64,000 nt of DNA from Haloferula rosea (GCF_016595525.1 NZ_JAENII010000001.1:62001-126000), one strand, 5' to 3'; numbered from the stretch's first letter, positions 27,201 to 37,097 are shown. Numbers and translations: made by a program. The notes: generated from the sequence alone by a model not told the origin.

Positions 27201-27705
27201 CTCACTTTCGGAATTCGTGAACCGTCAGCTTTCATCGGGGGACCTGGCTTTGGCCGGTGCCGTCCAATCGGCCCTCAACGAGCTGGCCAACGATTCATCC
27301 TCGAGCCCCTATGGTGTGATCGAGAGCGTGATTTCGAGACCCTCGGTATCGAACCCACCCGGTGCGAACAATGCGGAGTATCAATTCCCTGATGCTGCCG
27401 TGGGTCAAAGCACCTATGGTCTCCCGGGGTGGACGAGGCAGGCGGATGTCCTGCGTGCCCTCGCTCCGACCATCACGGCGCGTGATGACACCTTTACCGT
27501 TCGCGCCTACGGAGAGGCACGCGACGCGGCGGGCAGAATCACCGCCACCTCCGTGTGCGAGGCGGTCGTGCAGCGGACTCGAGACTACGTGGACCCATCG
27601 GATGAAGCCGACATCGAAGAGCTTCCGGATTCCGAGGTGAACCGGCGGTTCGGTCGGAGGATGAAGCTTGTCTCCTTCCGCTGGCTGAATGCCTCCGAAG
27701 TTTGA
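24265..27705 (+). CDS. Very large pseudopilin-like protein (Verru_Chthon cassette protein A / GspK-like)
   Basis: An 1146-residue protein. Its N-terminus SQRGFALIITISMMVLLVLMSVG is prepilin-like: cleavage expected between Gly13 and Phe14, followed by one membrane helix, without Glu at mature position 5 as in GspK minor pseudopilins. The rest is a large extracytoplasmic region that I place with the Verru_Chthon cassette A proteins by size, start and the terminal NRRFGRRMKLVSFRWL. The usual cassette partners B, C and D are not adjacent; only a small secreted protein follows. The start at 24265 is chosen over upstream in-frame starts because it puts the signal at the N-terminus. Confidence 0.75.
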   Translation: MNRPQVSRVSQRGFALIITISMMVLLVLMSVGLLSLSSVSLRASSQSAAQSVARANAHLALVMAIGDLQKYAGPDTRVTARADILDESNPPVLGVWRSWEGEDHEQDGQAIGRPVAPDYDSKDDRLLSWMVSGGGQQLPATSPSPNRVTLLGEGSVGSGGDRDDLQIHLDPIEIEDGKASNGAFAWWVSGENQKARIPNPVEMDKDTNGQWAARMKSHSVADPEVFRMGRVFADKSLAAKTTTLGQGDFFAESGALPVSQEFYHDLSASSVGLQTNVATGGWKKDLSLFTESSSVGSRSLPLFRVAPGEDLMARMPTSGSPSASKSIFYPWASYRGNASSIPIYQHGPVTSWANLIDYATAYKRVNVSSSGRATIRPASEQIRGNAYNFLHKVRMLPVIARIQWVFSHSAAPSSQRGARPGDLEGRLLMTPVVTMWNPYNVEMTFSSVPLRFALRKPLPVAFRYKVNGTAPSAFNSLIAGNTNHNPPLAADDRLQYVVRQRFTLMPGETKLFSPASNTAVEASMADLELRPGYRARGGHYFEIKNGRRPLSGPPSTTIQADARFDTVYQDRETGVGIYLNMNFQGGDHLVYRMVYTPEVARQVYPELTGMGASTLGEAMASPRPFMTTVFGARMASRTHLSAKGFVQSSPLVNYTAMGGKDRVESTISRHYGGTDHPVNSPFDYSFQQVSQNDSLLPNESDASNRGYIVTGFTKADGLSRCVIAEIPTRPLQSLGELQHWDLRYENPIPPFAFNLIGNSDASPLLPPDAVVNQADAGLSVNLQHDDSYCANHLLFDDWFFSSIAPDPDSFGTNGRSQKDVFTDLVQGNAPLPNVAYKPIQEDVALASGSSSEATKLYQEEVDGRNSWKTIASRLEVEGMFNVNSTSVTAWRALLRHARDQEIPYIEESAGGWNVDLSSPTDHAFSRFSVAGDVEATEQGSSGAFPEAAEFAGYRKFDEEMLDRLAEEIVEQVRRRGPFLSLSEFVNRQLSSGDLALAGAVQSALNELANDSSSSPYGVIESVISRPSVSNPPGANNAEYQFPDAAVGQSTYGLPGWTRQADVLRALAPTITARDDTFTVRAYGEARDAAGRITATSVCEAVVQRTRDYVDPSDEADIEELPDSEVNRRFGRRMKLVSFRWLNASEV

Positions 27706-27735
27706 GGGGTCCGTGAATCGTTCCAAACATCGCTT

Positions 27736-28437
27736 ATGAGATTGCTCGTCTTCGTTTCCCTTCTTCTTTCTTGGTCTGCCCTGGCTGCCGAGAAAGGGAG
27801 TCATACTTGTCGCATCCTGTTCCTGAATGCTCCAACGGATGCCCCGGAAAAGCTCTTCTTGTTCGACGGGAAGGTTTCCCAGGAGGTCCAGCTTCCACGG
27901 ATGAATTTTTCTCCGGTCTATCGCCTTGCGGCGGGGGACCTGACCCTGGTGATGTCGGAGAAGTCCTACATGGCGCCCGAGGAAGTGGATCCCAAGGCGC
28001 CGCGGGTGAAGGTTCCTGCTGCGGTAAAGGACTTCTATCTGCTGGTCGCTTCGGATCCGAAGAACACGGTCGCACCTGTCAGTTTGAAGGTGGTGCCGAT
28101 TGACTCATCCACCTTCAAAAGGGGTGAAATGATGTGGTTCAACCTCACTGGAAACTCCGTCGGCGGCAAGGTCGGTCGGCAGGATCTGGCGATGAAGGCA
28201 AACTCAAGGACCTTGCTCAAGGCTCCCGCCGTAGGGAACGAGGACTATCATGTGAATCTGGCCTATCGCATCCCCGGCAAGAAACATCTCTATCCGCTTT
28301 GTGAGACGAAGTGGGTTCATGATCCCAACTCGAGAATGGTGGTCTTCGTCATGACCCAGAACGGGAGTCGCACTCCCCGGGTCATGGGTTTTGCCGACTT
28401 CCGGAACGACGGCAAGGAAGGCAAGCCGGCGGAGTAG
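27736..28437 (+). CDS. Secreted protein of unknown function
   Basis: A 233-residue protein with signal MRLLVFVSLLLSWSALAAEKG. The mature part is mainly beta (CRILFLNAPTDAPEKLFLFDG, EVQLPRMNFSPVYRLAAG, FNLTGNSVGGKVG). It starts 30 bases after the pseudopilin-like gene on the same strand, and probably shares its transcript. I do not recognise a named domain; a role tied to the pseudopilin is inference. Convergent with the sulfatase gene that ends at 28466. Confidence 0.75.
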   Translation: MRLLVFVSLLLSWSALAAEKGSHTCRILFLNAPTDAPEKLFLFDGKVSQEVQLPRMNFSPVYRLAAGDLTLVMSEKSYMAPEEVDPKAPRVKVPAAVKDFYLLVASDPKNTVAPVSLKVVPIDSSTFKRGEMMWFNLTGNSVGGKVGRQDLAMKANSRTLLKAPAVGNEDYHVNLAYRIPGKKHLYPLCETKWVHDPNSRMVVFVMTQNGSRTPRVMGFADFRNDGKEGKPAE

Positions 28438-28465
28438 ACATGCGCGGCAAGGGTCGCACCCCTGA

Positions 28466-29947
<1,482 letters not shown>

Positions 29948-30002
29948 TGCAAAAACGGAGCAAGGGATCAGCGCGTGCCCCACTGGCATCATGCAAGCTC
30001 AT

Positions 30003-30024
30003 CTTGAACCCCATACGGTTCAAG
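30003..30024. promoter_or_regulatory. Perfect 8-6-8 inverted repeat
   Basis: CTTGAACC-N6-GGTTCAAG lies in the divergent region between the sulfatase and DUF1080 genes, 56 bases upstream of the sulfatase start. Likely an operator for an unidentified dimeric regulator. Confidence 0.45.
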
Positions 30025-30036
30025 GTTCATCGCCCT

Positions 30037-30058
30037 GTGTCACTGGAATGCGTGACAT
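30037..30058. promoter_or_regulatory. Weaker copy of the 7-8-7 palindrome (site D)
   Basis: GTGTCAC-N8-GTGACAT, a 6-8-6 perfect inverted repeat with the same spacing as sites A-C and the half-site TGTC(A/C)C. It lies between the divergent sulfatase (start 29947) and DUF1080 (start 30216) genes. The outermost base pair does not match the consensus. Confidence 0.42.
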
Positions 30059-30215
30059 GCGAGCTGATGTTCCATCGGCTAGTTTGAAAAGTGACGGGGT
30101 GGAGGAGGGATCCAGGCTCGCCTGCGTTCGCCATGTCCGCGGACGTTCCCTCCGACCGACTGGGGCCACGTTCAGGTTTGCTCCGCCTTGTCCAACTGAT
30201 CGACACAACACAGCA

Positions 30216-30986
30216 ATGAGTAAAACACGAATGAATTGGATGGTGGCGCGGGCCTTGATGGTTTCGATGGCCGGAGTCATGGCGGCCCCTGCAGGAACGC
30301 TGGATTCCAGCCAAGCGGATTGGTATGAGCGCTACAAGAAACAGGAGAACGCTCCGAAGCCAGCTGAGATGCAACTCAACGAGGAGGCCGAGCCGTCCTT
30401 GGAGGAGGGCTTCTCCGAGTTGTTCAATGGCAAGGATCTGACAGGTTGGACTGCCAAGGGCGGCAAGGCGAAGTTCGAGGTGAAGGATGGCGCCATCGTC
30501 GGCACGGTGGTTCCGGATACTCCCAGCACATACCTTTGCACGACGAAAGATGATTTCGGCGACTTCATCTTCACTGCTGAGCTGAAATGGGCGGTGAATC
30601 TGAATTCCGGAGTGATGTTCCGGGCTTCCTCGCGTCAAAAAGGAAAGCAGGAGGAAGTCTTCGGTCCCCAAGCGGAGATGGAAGGCATCACGGGTGACCG
30701 GCGCTGGTCAGGTGGTGTCTACGGGCAGTCGTGTGGAGGCTACTTTTATCCGCTTTGGCTCGAAGAGCATGAAGCCGTGCGCTCGGCCATGAAACCGAAG
30801 GACTGGAACCGGATTACGATTTTAGCCAAGGGAAACGTGGTGAAGACCTGGCTCAATGGAGTGCCCGCGGCACACTGGGTGGGAGATGGTACGTATGCCA
30901 AGGGATTCTTCGGGTTGCAGGTCCACAAAGCGAAGGCGGGCCAGGTGATGTTCCGAAACATCCGGGTTAAGGAACTGGATGAGTAG
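30216..30986 (+). CDS. DUF1080 family protein (3-keto-disaccharide hydrolase-like)
   Basis: A 256-residue exported protein. A signal (VARALMVSMAGVMAAPA) precedes a single DUF1080 beta-jelly-roll domain over residues about 65-254: FSELFNGKDLTGW, FEVKDGAIVGT, DFIFTAELKWAVNLNSGVMFR, and LNGVPAAHWVG...KGFFGLQVHKAKAGQVMFRNIRVKEL. Some characterised members cleave 3-keto-glycosides; substrate here is unknown. The start at 30216 puts the signal first. It is divergent from a sulfatase and upstream of the sigma factor gene. Confidence 0.88.
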   Translation: MSKTRMNWMVARALMVSMAGVMAAPAGTLDSSQADWYERYKKQENAPKPAEMQLNEEAEPSLEEGFSELFNGKDLTGWTAKGGKAKFEVKDGAIVGTVVPDTPSTYLCTTKDDFGDFIFTAELKWAVNLNSGVMFRASSRQKGKQEEVFGPQAEMEGITGDRRWSGGVYGQSCGGYFYPLWLEEHEAVRSAMKPKDWNRITILAKGNVVKTWLNGVPAAHWVGDGTYAKGFFGLQVHKAKAGQVMFRNIRVKELDE

Positions 30987-31220
30987 GCGCTTCAACCGAC
31001 ACGTGAATGCTTCCCTGCGGGCGAATCGAGCACGGATCTGGCACCGGGTGTCAGACGAGAATGGCGCTGCTTTGGGAGGGAGACGGTCATACCTCTGGCA
31101 GGTGGGCCGGACGTGGTCCTGAAGGCGGTGCCATTCGGGTCAGATGAGATTTTTGTGCCCTTTGGGGAACTTCGTTCGTTCGGGTAGCTGAGAGGGCGAG
31201 AAGGCACCGTCCATGTTGAA

Positions 31221-31742
31221 ATGACCAAGGATGAACTAGGAGAGCTGGTTGAAGCGCATCAGGCGGAGTTGTTCCGTTACCTGAGGTTCATCGGTGCCGA
31301 CTTCGCGACCGCGGAGGACCTGGTGCAGGAGTCGTTCATCCGGGCGTTCAGGGCCAAAGTGGCTCCGGACCTCGGAATGCATTCGGCCCGGCGAGCCTGG
31401 TTGCGTCGGATTGCCCACAACTTGTTCATCGACCATTGCCGGCGCCGCAGCCGTTCCCCCGTGAGCTTCAACAGTGAGGCGGCGGAAACGGCCGAAGATT
31501 TCTGGCACAAGGAGTTCTACCAGCATGACGAGGGTTTCGGCTGCCTCGAAGCGCTCGAGCTTTGCATGAAACGCCTGTCCGACAGGCAGCGTGAATTGAT
31601 CGAGGCATTCTATGCTGCTCGTCGTTCGCGTGAAGACATCGCGGAGTCGTTTGGGATCACCCCGAGTGGGGTGAAGGCATCCCTGCGTCGCATCCGTGCC
31701 TCGCTTGGCGAGTGCATCCACCATCGACTCGCCCAAGCATGA
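31221..31742 (+). CDS. Sigma-70 family RNA polymerase sigma factor (ECF-like)
   Basis: A 173-residue sigma factor with region 2 at about 12-80 (YLRFIGADFATAEDLVQESFIRAF, then WLRRIAHNLFIDHCRRR) and region 4 at about 115-165 (RLSDRQRELIEAFYAARRSREDIAESFGITPSGVKASLRRIR). Its stop overlaps the ATG of the FecR-domain gene by four bases, the usual sigma/anti-sigma-like pairing. A GGAAC at 31166-31170 might be the -35 of a self-recognised promoter, but no clear -10 was seen. The 234 bases upstream hold no gene. Likely controls the coupled BNR-protein gene. Confidence 0.93.
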   Translation: MTKDELGELVEAHQAELFRYLRFIGADFATAEDLVQESFIRAFRAKVAPDLGMHSARRAWLRRIAHNLFIDHCRRRSRSPVSFNSEAAETAEDFWHKEFYQHDEGFGCLEALELCMKRLSDRQRELIEAFYAARRSREDIAESFGITPSGVKASLRRIRASLGECIHHRLAQA

Positions 31743-32872
31743 AACCCGAAGAGCTCCGAGATCGATTGGTGGATCTGCTGCTTTCGGAGTCCGTCGGCAA
31801 GCAGTCGCCTCCGGATGTGAGGGAGCGGGTGCTGCAGGCGGTCAATGCCTTGCCCGAGCCCTCGACGGTCGACTTCTTGTCGAGACCGGCGCCCGTCCCG
31901 CTGCAGTCCGCGAAGCGTTCCAGAGTGCCGGCTTTGGCCATCGCAGCACTGCTCGTGCTCTTGCTGGGCGGCGGCGTCTTTCTCCAAGCCCATCGGGTCA
32001 AGATGGCCCGGACTCCGATGCTCGTCGAGGCTTCGGGAAAGGTGGATCGAGTGGGCGGTGCCCTCGGGCCGGGTGAGAGCCTGACGACAGGCCCCGGGTC
32101 CGCTGCGACGCTCCGCTATCAGGATGGCACGGTCGTCATGGTGGCTGCGGATACCCGCGTGATGGTGATGGAGGGGACGACGTGGGATCGCTCGAAACGC
32201 ATCCGGGTGATGTCCGGTCAGGTGTCCGCGGATGTGATGCCTCAACCGGATGATCATCCGCTGAGCTTCGTCTCGACCGATGCCCGATGCGAGGTGGTCG
32301 GAACTTTACTGTCCTTTCAAGTGGCCCCCGAGCGGAGTCGACTCGAAGTCCAGGAGGGATCGGTTCGCTTCATTGGTGAGGGAGGAGGCAGCCGGGTTCT
32401 GGTGGACGAGGGGTGCTTTGCCGAGGCGGGGCGATCTGGTTTCAAACATGGCCGAATCCCGGCTCCTGCGAGGGTGGGGATCGTCGGATTCACCCTCATG
32501 AATGCGGAGACCGACATGCCGATCCGTGACGAGCCCCTGGTGAGTGGCGAGGTGATCTCGCTCTCTTCGCTGCCAACGAAGAAGATCAACATCCGTGCGG
32601 ACTTCGAGGGGGAGCCTCCGGTTTCCGTGAGGATCGATCTGAGGCGTCGCCATGGCCACCCGACCGGGCTGCCGCCCCATTCGACCGATCTTCACATGCA
32701 TCCCCCGTACTTCGTCGCCGGGGATCACTGGGGAGACGGCAGGCCTGAGGACTGTGCGGAGTGGACGCCGCCCCTTGGATTCTACGAGCTGTCCGCAGAG
32801 GCGATCTACGCGGACGCCGAAAAAAGCGAGGCCTCCAGACCAATGGAACTTGAATTTCAGATCAGCAGATAG
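31739..32872 (+). CDS. FecR-domain membrane protein, probable partner of the sigma factor
   Basis: A 377-residue protein. Residues 1-60 are a cytoplasmic part that could touch the sigma factor, residues about 63-83 one membrane helix (VPALAIAALLVLLLGGGVFL), and residues about 100-250 a FecR domain (GESLTTGPGSAATLRYQDGT, IRVMSGQVSADV, FVSTDARCEVVGTLLSF, LEVQEGSVRF). The C-terminal 120 residues are unassigned. It overlaps the sigma gene and precedes the BNR gene by eight bases, so the three form one operon. Expected to relay a periplasmic signal to the sigma factor. Confidence 0.88.
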   Translation: MKPEELRDRLVDLLLSESVGKQSPPDVRERVLQAVNALPEPSTVDFLSRPAPVPLQSAKRSRVPALAIAALLVLLLGGGVFLQAHRVKMARTPMLVEASGKVDRVGGALGPGESLTTGPGSAATLRYQDGTVVMVAADTRVMVMEGTTWDRSKRIRVMSGQVSADVMPQPDDHPLSFVSTDARCEVVGTLLSFQVAPERSRLEVQEGSVRFIGEGGGSRVLVDEGCFAEAGRSGFKHGRIPAPARVGIVGFTLMNAETDMPIRDEPLVSGEVISLSSLPTKKINIRADFEGEPPVSVRIDLRRRHGHPTGLPPHSTDLHMHPPYFVAGDHWGDGRPEDCAEWTPPLGFYELSAEAIYADAEKSEASRPMELEFQISR

Positions 32873-32880
32873 ACATCACC

Positions 32881-35800
32881 GTGAAAAGAAATAGCTCTTT
32901 CATCCGTTTTGCGGCCGTCGTCCTGGCGGCCTTCTTGTCGGCTCAGTTTCAGCTTCGTGCCGCCGAACTCAACGTGCTTGAGTTGACCGAGGTGGATTCG
33001 GCGGCCCTGAATTTCTCGAGTTCCGCCGCAAACTTCAGCCAGAATGTCAACGGCAGGACTTACCAACGTTCACCGGTCAGCAGCTTCAAGGGGTATCAGT
33101 ATGCGACCTATTACGACGGCAACCGGAACGTCTGCCTTGGTCGGCGCAAGCTGCCTTCCGGTCCCTGGGAAGTGATCCGGTTTCCGGACTACTCCATCAC
33201 GAGCCATGATTCCCACAACATCACCGCGCTCGGGATCTGTGCCGGCGACGGCACGATTCACCTGGCGTTCGACCATCACAAGCATCCCCTGAACTACCGG
33301 GTCTCGTCGGTGGGGGTGGCGACGAATCCGGATGCGGTCAGCTGGTCGGCCTCGCTCTTCGGGAGTGTCACGGATGAGCTTGGATCGGTCGGGCGTCTTA
33401 CGGACGTGACGTATCCTTCATTCTTCCAAGCCCCGAATGGTAACCTGATGCTCTTTTATCGGTTCGGAGGATCGGGGAATGGAGATGGGATGATCTACGA
33501 ATACGATGGAAGTAGTAGCGATTGGAGTCCGGGGATGGGGAAGTTCATCTCCCGCTCGGGAACCTACAATGGGGCGGTGTCGAGCAACAGCACGAGCCGG
33601 AACCCCTACATCAACGGGATTTCCTACGGAGGTGATCGTTTGCACGCGTCGTGGGGATGGCGCGAGAGCAGCGGGGGTTCGCAATTCAATCATGATCTGA
33701 ACTACGCCTACAGCGACGACGACGGGCGCACCTGGAGGAACTCGGCAGGAACGCAGATCGGGGTCACTGGGTCGTCCTTCATCTCGATCCATTCATCGGA
33801 TCTGATCGTTGCGCCGATTCCCCAGAACATCGGCCTTTCGAACCAGTACACCCACTATGCCTATCCCGACGGGAGTTGTCATGTCGTCGTCGCCCACAGG
33901 GAGGGGGGGACGGGTTCGGTGCGCTACCATCACTACTGGAGGAATGCCGCTGGAACGTGGTCGAGCGAGGTGCTTCCCCTATCCGGGTCGCGCCCGAAGC
34001 TGGTGGGTGACGAAAATCGCGAGCTGTTCCTGGTTTATGTGTCCGGCAACACGCTGAGGGTGGCGAAGGGGACGCCGAATGCTTCGGAGACTGCTTGGAG
34101 TTGGTCGAGCATCCATTCACAGAGCGACAGGAGCGAGGGTGGAGAAGGTCAGATTGACGTGGCCCGATGGGAGGCTGATCGGATTCTCTCGGTTTATGGT
34201 CAGGAGGATCCTCCGAGCAACGGGTCTTCGACCGCGCTTCATGTGCTGGACTACCAGGTGTCGGCCAAGGCCATTCTTCCTCTCCCGGCGCATGAACAGT
34301 CGGACGTGGACATCGCCATCTCGCTCGAGTGGACCGGGGGGATCGATGCGGACATGCATCGGGTCTATCTGGGAACCGATCGGGCTGCCGTCGAAGCGGC
34401 GGATCCTTCCTCTCCTGAGTTTCAGGGTGAGCAGGTTGCCGCGAGCTTCACCCCCACCGGCCCTCTGGCCAAGGATACGACCTACTACTGGCGTGTCGAC
34501 GAAGTGGACTCGGAATCAAACGTCCATTCCGGGTTGATCTGGAGCTTCACCACCAGCCCGGATTTCCTTCCGGGTGATGTGGCCGACGCCAGCGTGAAGG
34601 AGGATCCCAGCGTGACGGATGTTTCCAGCCAGACGACCCTGCTCGGGGCGGGAGGTAGCAGTCCCTGGGTGGACCGCTGTACGGTGTATGTGTTTCAACT
34701 GCCGGACCTCGGGGCGGTGGCGGATCCGTTTCTCACGGCGAGCTTCCGCTTCAACATGGAGTCCAAGCAGGGCAGCCTGATGGACAATGATCTGTATGGC
34801 TTGGGGAGGAGGAGTTCTCCCGAGGTTCTCGCCAGCGACTACTATGGGCAGACGTCGACCGGTGATCCGACGGATGCCACCAGGTTGGAGGCCGGCATTC
34901 TCACCGACGCAACGCCGCTCGGTGCGATCCGCACTTCGGCGGGTGGCGACAGCGCCCTGTTGGACTACCTCAATGAACAGTATGATTCGGGGGCGGGCAT
35001 TGGTGAGTATGTCTTTCTGCGCCTGAATACTGCGGAGCCGAAAGCGGGCATCAACCGCGCCACGCTCACCATGGCTGAAAGCGGCGATGAGGGAAGTCGG
35101 CCACGGATCGTCTACTCCTCCAGCTCGGGTCCCACCGTGACGATGGTGGTGCTGGGAAGTCCGGAAGACCTGACGGATGGAGCCACCTGGTCGGATGGCC
35201 TGCCTGCGCACCCTGGATCGCATTATGTAGTTCCTGATACGGGAAATCTTCGAGGTGAGGCGGGGAGCTCCACTTTCCCGGGAATCTCTCTAACCGTGGA
35301 GAAAGGCGGCAGGTTCCAGGTCAGGAGCAAGGAGGACTTGGGGGAGTTGACGACGGTCGATCAACTGATCTTGAGCGGGGGCTCGAGCTATGCTTCCGGC
35401 AACTTTGTCGAACTCACCGCGGGAACCGGATCGATGGTGACCAATGTGCTCGATGGAGTCATCACGAACTCAGGCTTCAGCCGTTTCCTGAGCTACGGTG
35501 TTTCGGGGGGAAGCAACCTCGAGCGCAATCTGAAGGTGCATTCGCGGATTGATGGATCGGGGCGAATTCAGGCAAGGGAGGGTTCAGCGGCGGGCCTGAG
35601 TTCGGTGATCATCACCCATCCCGCCAATGGTTTCTCCGGGACATGGGAAGTGGCGGAGGGAAGTGCGCTGATCTTTGAGAATGCGGGTGCCGTGGGCACC
35701 GCGGATATCGAAGTGGCGGCAGACGCCCGTCTTGAGATTCAAGGTCACTGGACAGTGGGAGGTTCCCTGAGCGTGGCGGACACCGCGGCGACGGAAGTCG

Positions 35801-37020
35801 ATCTCGGGAGTTTCGGATGGGTCGTCGAGCAGTTGACCTTCGGATCCCTGATGATTCCAAGCGGCACCTATGGCACGGCCGAGCTCAATGCTTTCGGAAG
35901 CAACGCGGTGTTCACGGGAAGTGGAGCGCTGACGGTGATCGTCAGCGGGGAAGGTGGTCCGGTGGCCCGCTGGGCGCTTGACGAGGGGAATGGTATCCTT
36001 GCGAGCGATTCTTCGGGCAATGGGCAATCGGGTGAGCTTCTGCATGGCGCGACGTGGGGATCGGATGCAACCCGGGATTCATTTGTCGTGCTCGATGGGG
36101 TGGACGATCGGATCACGACGCCATTCGCCTATGCGCTTTCTGCCGGCGATGACTTCACCTGGGCATGGTGGGCGAATCGGGCGGCAGGCAATCACAGCGG
36201 TGCGATCATGGTGGGCAATCGTTTTCCTGAGGGACCCCCCGGGGAGAGATTCGAATTCATCAAGTTCACGGCGGTTGAAGCGCAGTTTGCCGATGTCGAG
36301 GAGGCAGGCTCGATTGCGAAGCATCCCTACGCAGAGGTTTCCGAAGGAGAGTGGCATCACTATGCCATGGTCAAGACCGGCACGAGCTACCAGTGGTATG
36401 TGGATGGCGTGCCACAGGGAGCGCCTCTGACTCATGCTTACAGTGAGTCTTCGCCGATTCCCTTCCAGATCGGTGGGGACGACAATGATGGGACGCCGGG
36501 TGGCAAGGAGAACGAGCACTTCGAGGGAATGCTCGACGATGTGGTCCTCTACGATCGGGCCCTCACCGCTGTCGAGCTCGGGAGCGTCATGGGGGGGGGC
36601 TACGCGGACCTGCCCCAAACCTGGCAGGAGAACTGGCGTCAGGCGCATTTCGGAACGAGGGAGAACTCAGGCATTGCCGCTGACGACTTCGACGCGAACT
36701 CCGATGGGGAAGACAACCTGCTCGAGTTCGCCACGGGTCAGGATCCGTTTGCAGCGACCTTGGCATCGACGCCCATGGTAGTGGGCGGGGAGAATATCGA
36801 GTTCCGCTACCGTCGAAGCAAGGCAGCCCTCGCCGATGGCGTAGCGTTTCAGGTCGAGTGGAGTGACACGATGACGGGTGGATCCTGGAGCACCGACGAC
36901 ACCGTCGATGAATCGGATCCGGAGAATCCTGACACGGCTGAGCTCGAGTTCCGGAGGGTCCTGCTCCCTGGTGGTTCGGCCGGTCGACGGTTCTGCAGGT
37001 TGAGGGTCACCGCCCCATGA
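32881..37020 (+). CDS. Multidomain secreted BNR_4 protein, ulvan-lyase-like
   Basis: A 1379-residue exported protein with GTG start and signal to about residue 28. Residues about 40-470 form a BNR_4 propeller: HDSHNITALGICAGDG, IHLAFDHHKHPLNYR and an Asp-box SDDDGRTW near 279. His112, His132, Tyr178 and Arg194 match in spacing the catalytic residues I recall for PL25 ulvan lyase (His123, His143, Tyr188, Arg204). Then a fibronectin-like domain (about 478-560), a module shared with the next two proteins (about 560-750), a beta-helix-like stretch (about 755-1020), a LamG domain (about 1023-1235) and a C-terminal module ending RRFCRLRVTAP. It is coupled to the sigma/FecR genes. Ulvan as substrate is inference. 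Confidence 0.82.
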   Translation: MKRNSSFIRFAAVVLAAFLSAQFQLRAAELNVLELTEVDSAALNFSSSAANFSQNVNGRTYQRSPVSSFKGYQYATYYDGNRNVCLGRRKLPSGPWEVIRFPDYSITSHDSHNITALGICAGDGTIHLAFDHHKHPLNYRVSSVGVATNPDAVSWSASLFGSVTDELGSVGRLTDVTYPSFFQAPNGNLMLFYRFGGSGNGDGMIYEYDGSSSDWSPGMGKFISRSGTYNGAVSSNSTSRNPYINGISYGGDRLHASWGWRESSGGSQFNHDLNYAYSDDDGRTWRNSAGTQIGVTGSSFISIHSSDLIVAPIPQNIGLSNQYTHYAYPDGSCHVVVAHREGGTGSVRYHHYWRNAAGTWSSEVLPLSGSRPKLVGDENRELFLVYVSGNTLRVAKGTPNASETAWSWSSIHSQSDRSEGGEGQIDVARWEADRILSVYGQEDPPSNGSSTALHVLDYQVSAKAILPLPAHEQSDVDIAISLEWTGGIDADMHRVYLGTDRAAVEAADPSSPEFQGEQVAASFTPTGPLAKDTTYYWRVDEVDSESNVHSGLIWSFTTSPDFLPGDVADASVKEDPSVTDVSSQTTLLGAGGSSPWVDRCTVYVFQLPDLGAVADPFLTASFRFNMESKQGSLMDNDLYGLGRRSSPEVLASDYYGQTSTGDPTDATRLEAGILTDATPLGAIRTSAGGDSALLDYLNEQYDSGAGIGEYVFLRLNTAEPKAGINRATLTMAESGDEGSRPRIVYSSSSGPTVTMVVLGSPEDLTDGATWSDGLPAHPGSHYVVPDTGNLRGEAGSSTFPGISLTVEKGGRFQVRSKEDLGELTTVDQLILSGGSSYASGNFVELTAGTGSMVTNVLDGVITNSGFSRFLSYGVSGGSNLERNLKVHSRIDGSGRIQAREGSAAGLSSVIITHPANGFSGTWEVAEGSALIFENAGAVGTADIEVAADARLEIQGHWTVGGSLSVADTAATEVDLGSFGWVVEQLTFGSLMIPSGTYGTAELNAFGSNAVFTGSGALTVIVSGEGGPVARWALDEGNGILASDSSGNGQSGELLHGATWGSDATRDSFVVLDGVDDRITTPFAYALSAGDDFTWAWWANRAAGNHSGAIMVGNRFPEGPPGERFEFIKFTAVEAQFADVEEAGSIAKHPYAEVSEGEWHHYAMVKTGTSYQWYVDGVPQGAPLTHAYSESSPIPFQIGGDDNDGTPGGKENEHFEGMLDDVVLYDRALTAVELGSVMGGGYADLPQTWQENWRQAHFGTRENSGIAADDFDANSDGEDNLLEFATGQDPFAATLASTPMVVGGENIEFRYRRSKAALADGVAFQVEWSDTMTGGSWSTDDTVDESDPENPDTAELEFRRVLLPGGSAGRRFCRLRVTAP

Positions 37021-37075
37021 TGGTGTTTCGGGAAGCCCCCTGGTTTGGACACCTCCATCCATCCTGATCATGATC

Positions 37076-37097
37076 TTGTCCCGAAAACAGGGGACAA
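37076..37097 (+). promoter_or_regulatory. 22-bp palindrome upstream of the two-gene secreted-protein operon (site A)
   Basis: TTGTCCC-N8-GGGACAA with spacer GAAAACAG, 161 bases upstream of the ATG at 37259 and 55 bases after the previous stop. A run of five T follows, so a terminator for the BNR gene is the alternative, but the same spacing and near-identical spacer recur at 50562 without a T-run. Confidence 0.6.

Noticed and set aside
30992-31228. 78-residue minus-strand frame upstream of the sigma factor gene
   Set aside because: No ribosome-binding site, no homology pattern, and it runs into the sigma start region; more likely promoter DNA.
37076-37097. Reading site A as only a Rho-independent terminator of the BNR gene
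   Set aside because: The stem is followed by five T, but the same 22-bp layout with a near-identical spacer occurs at 50562 and 20925 without a T-run, so a protein-binding site explains all copies better. A dual role is not excluded.
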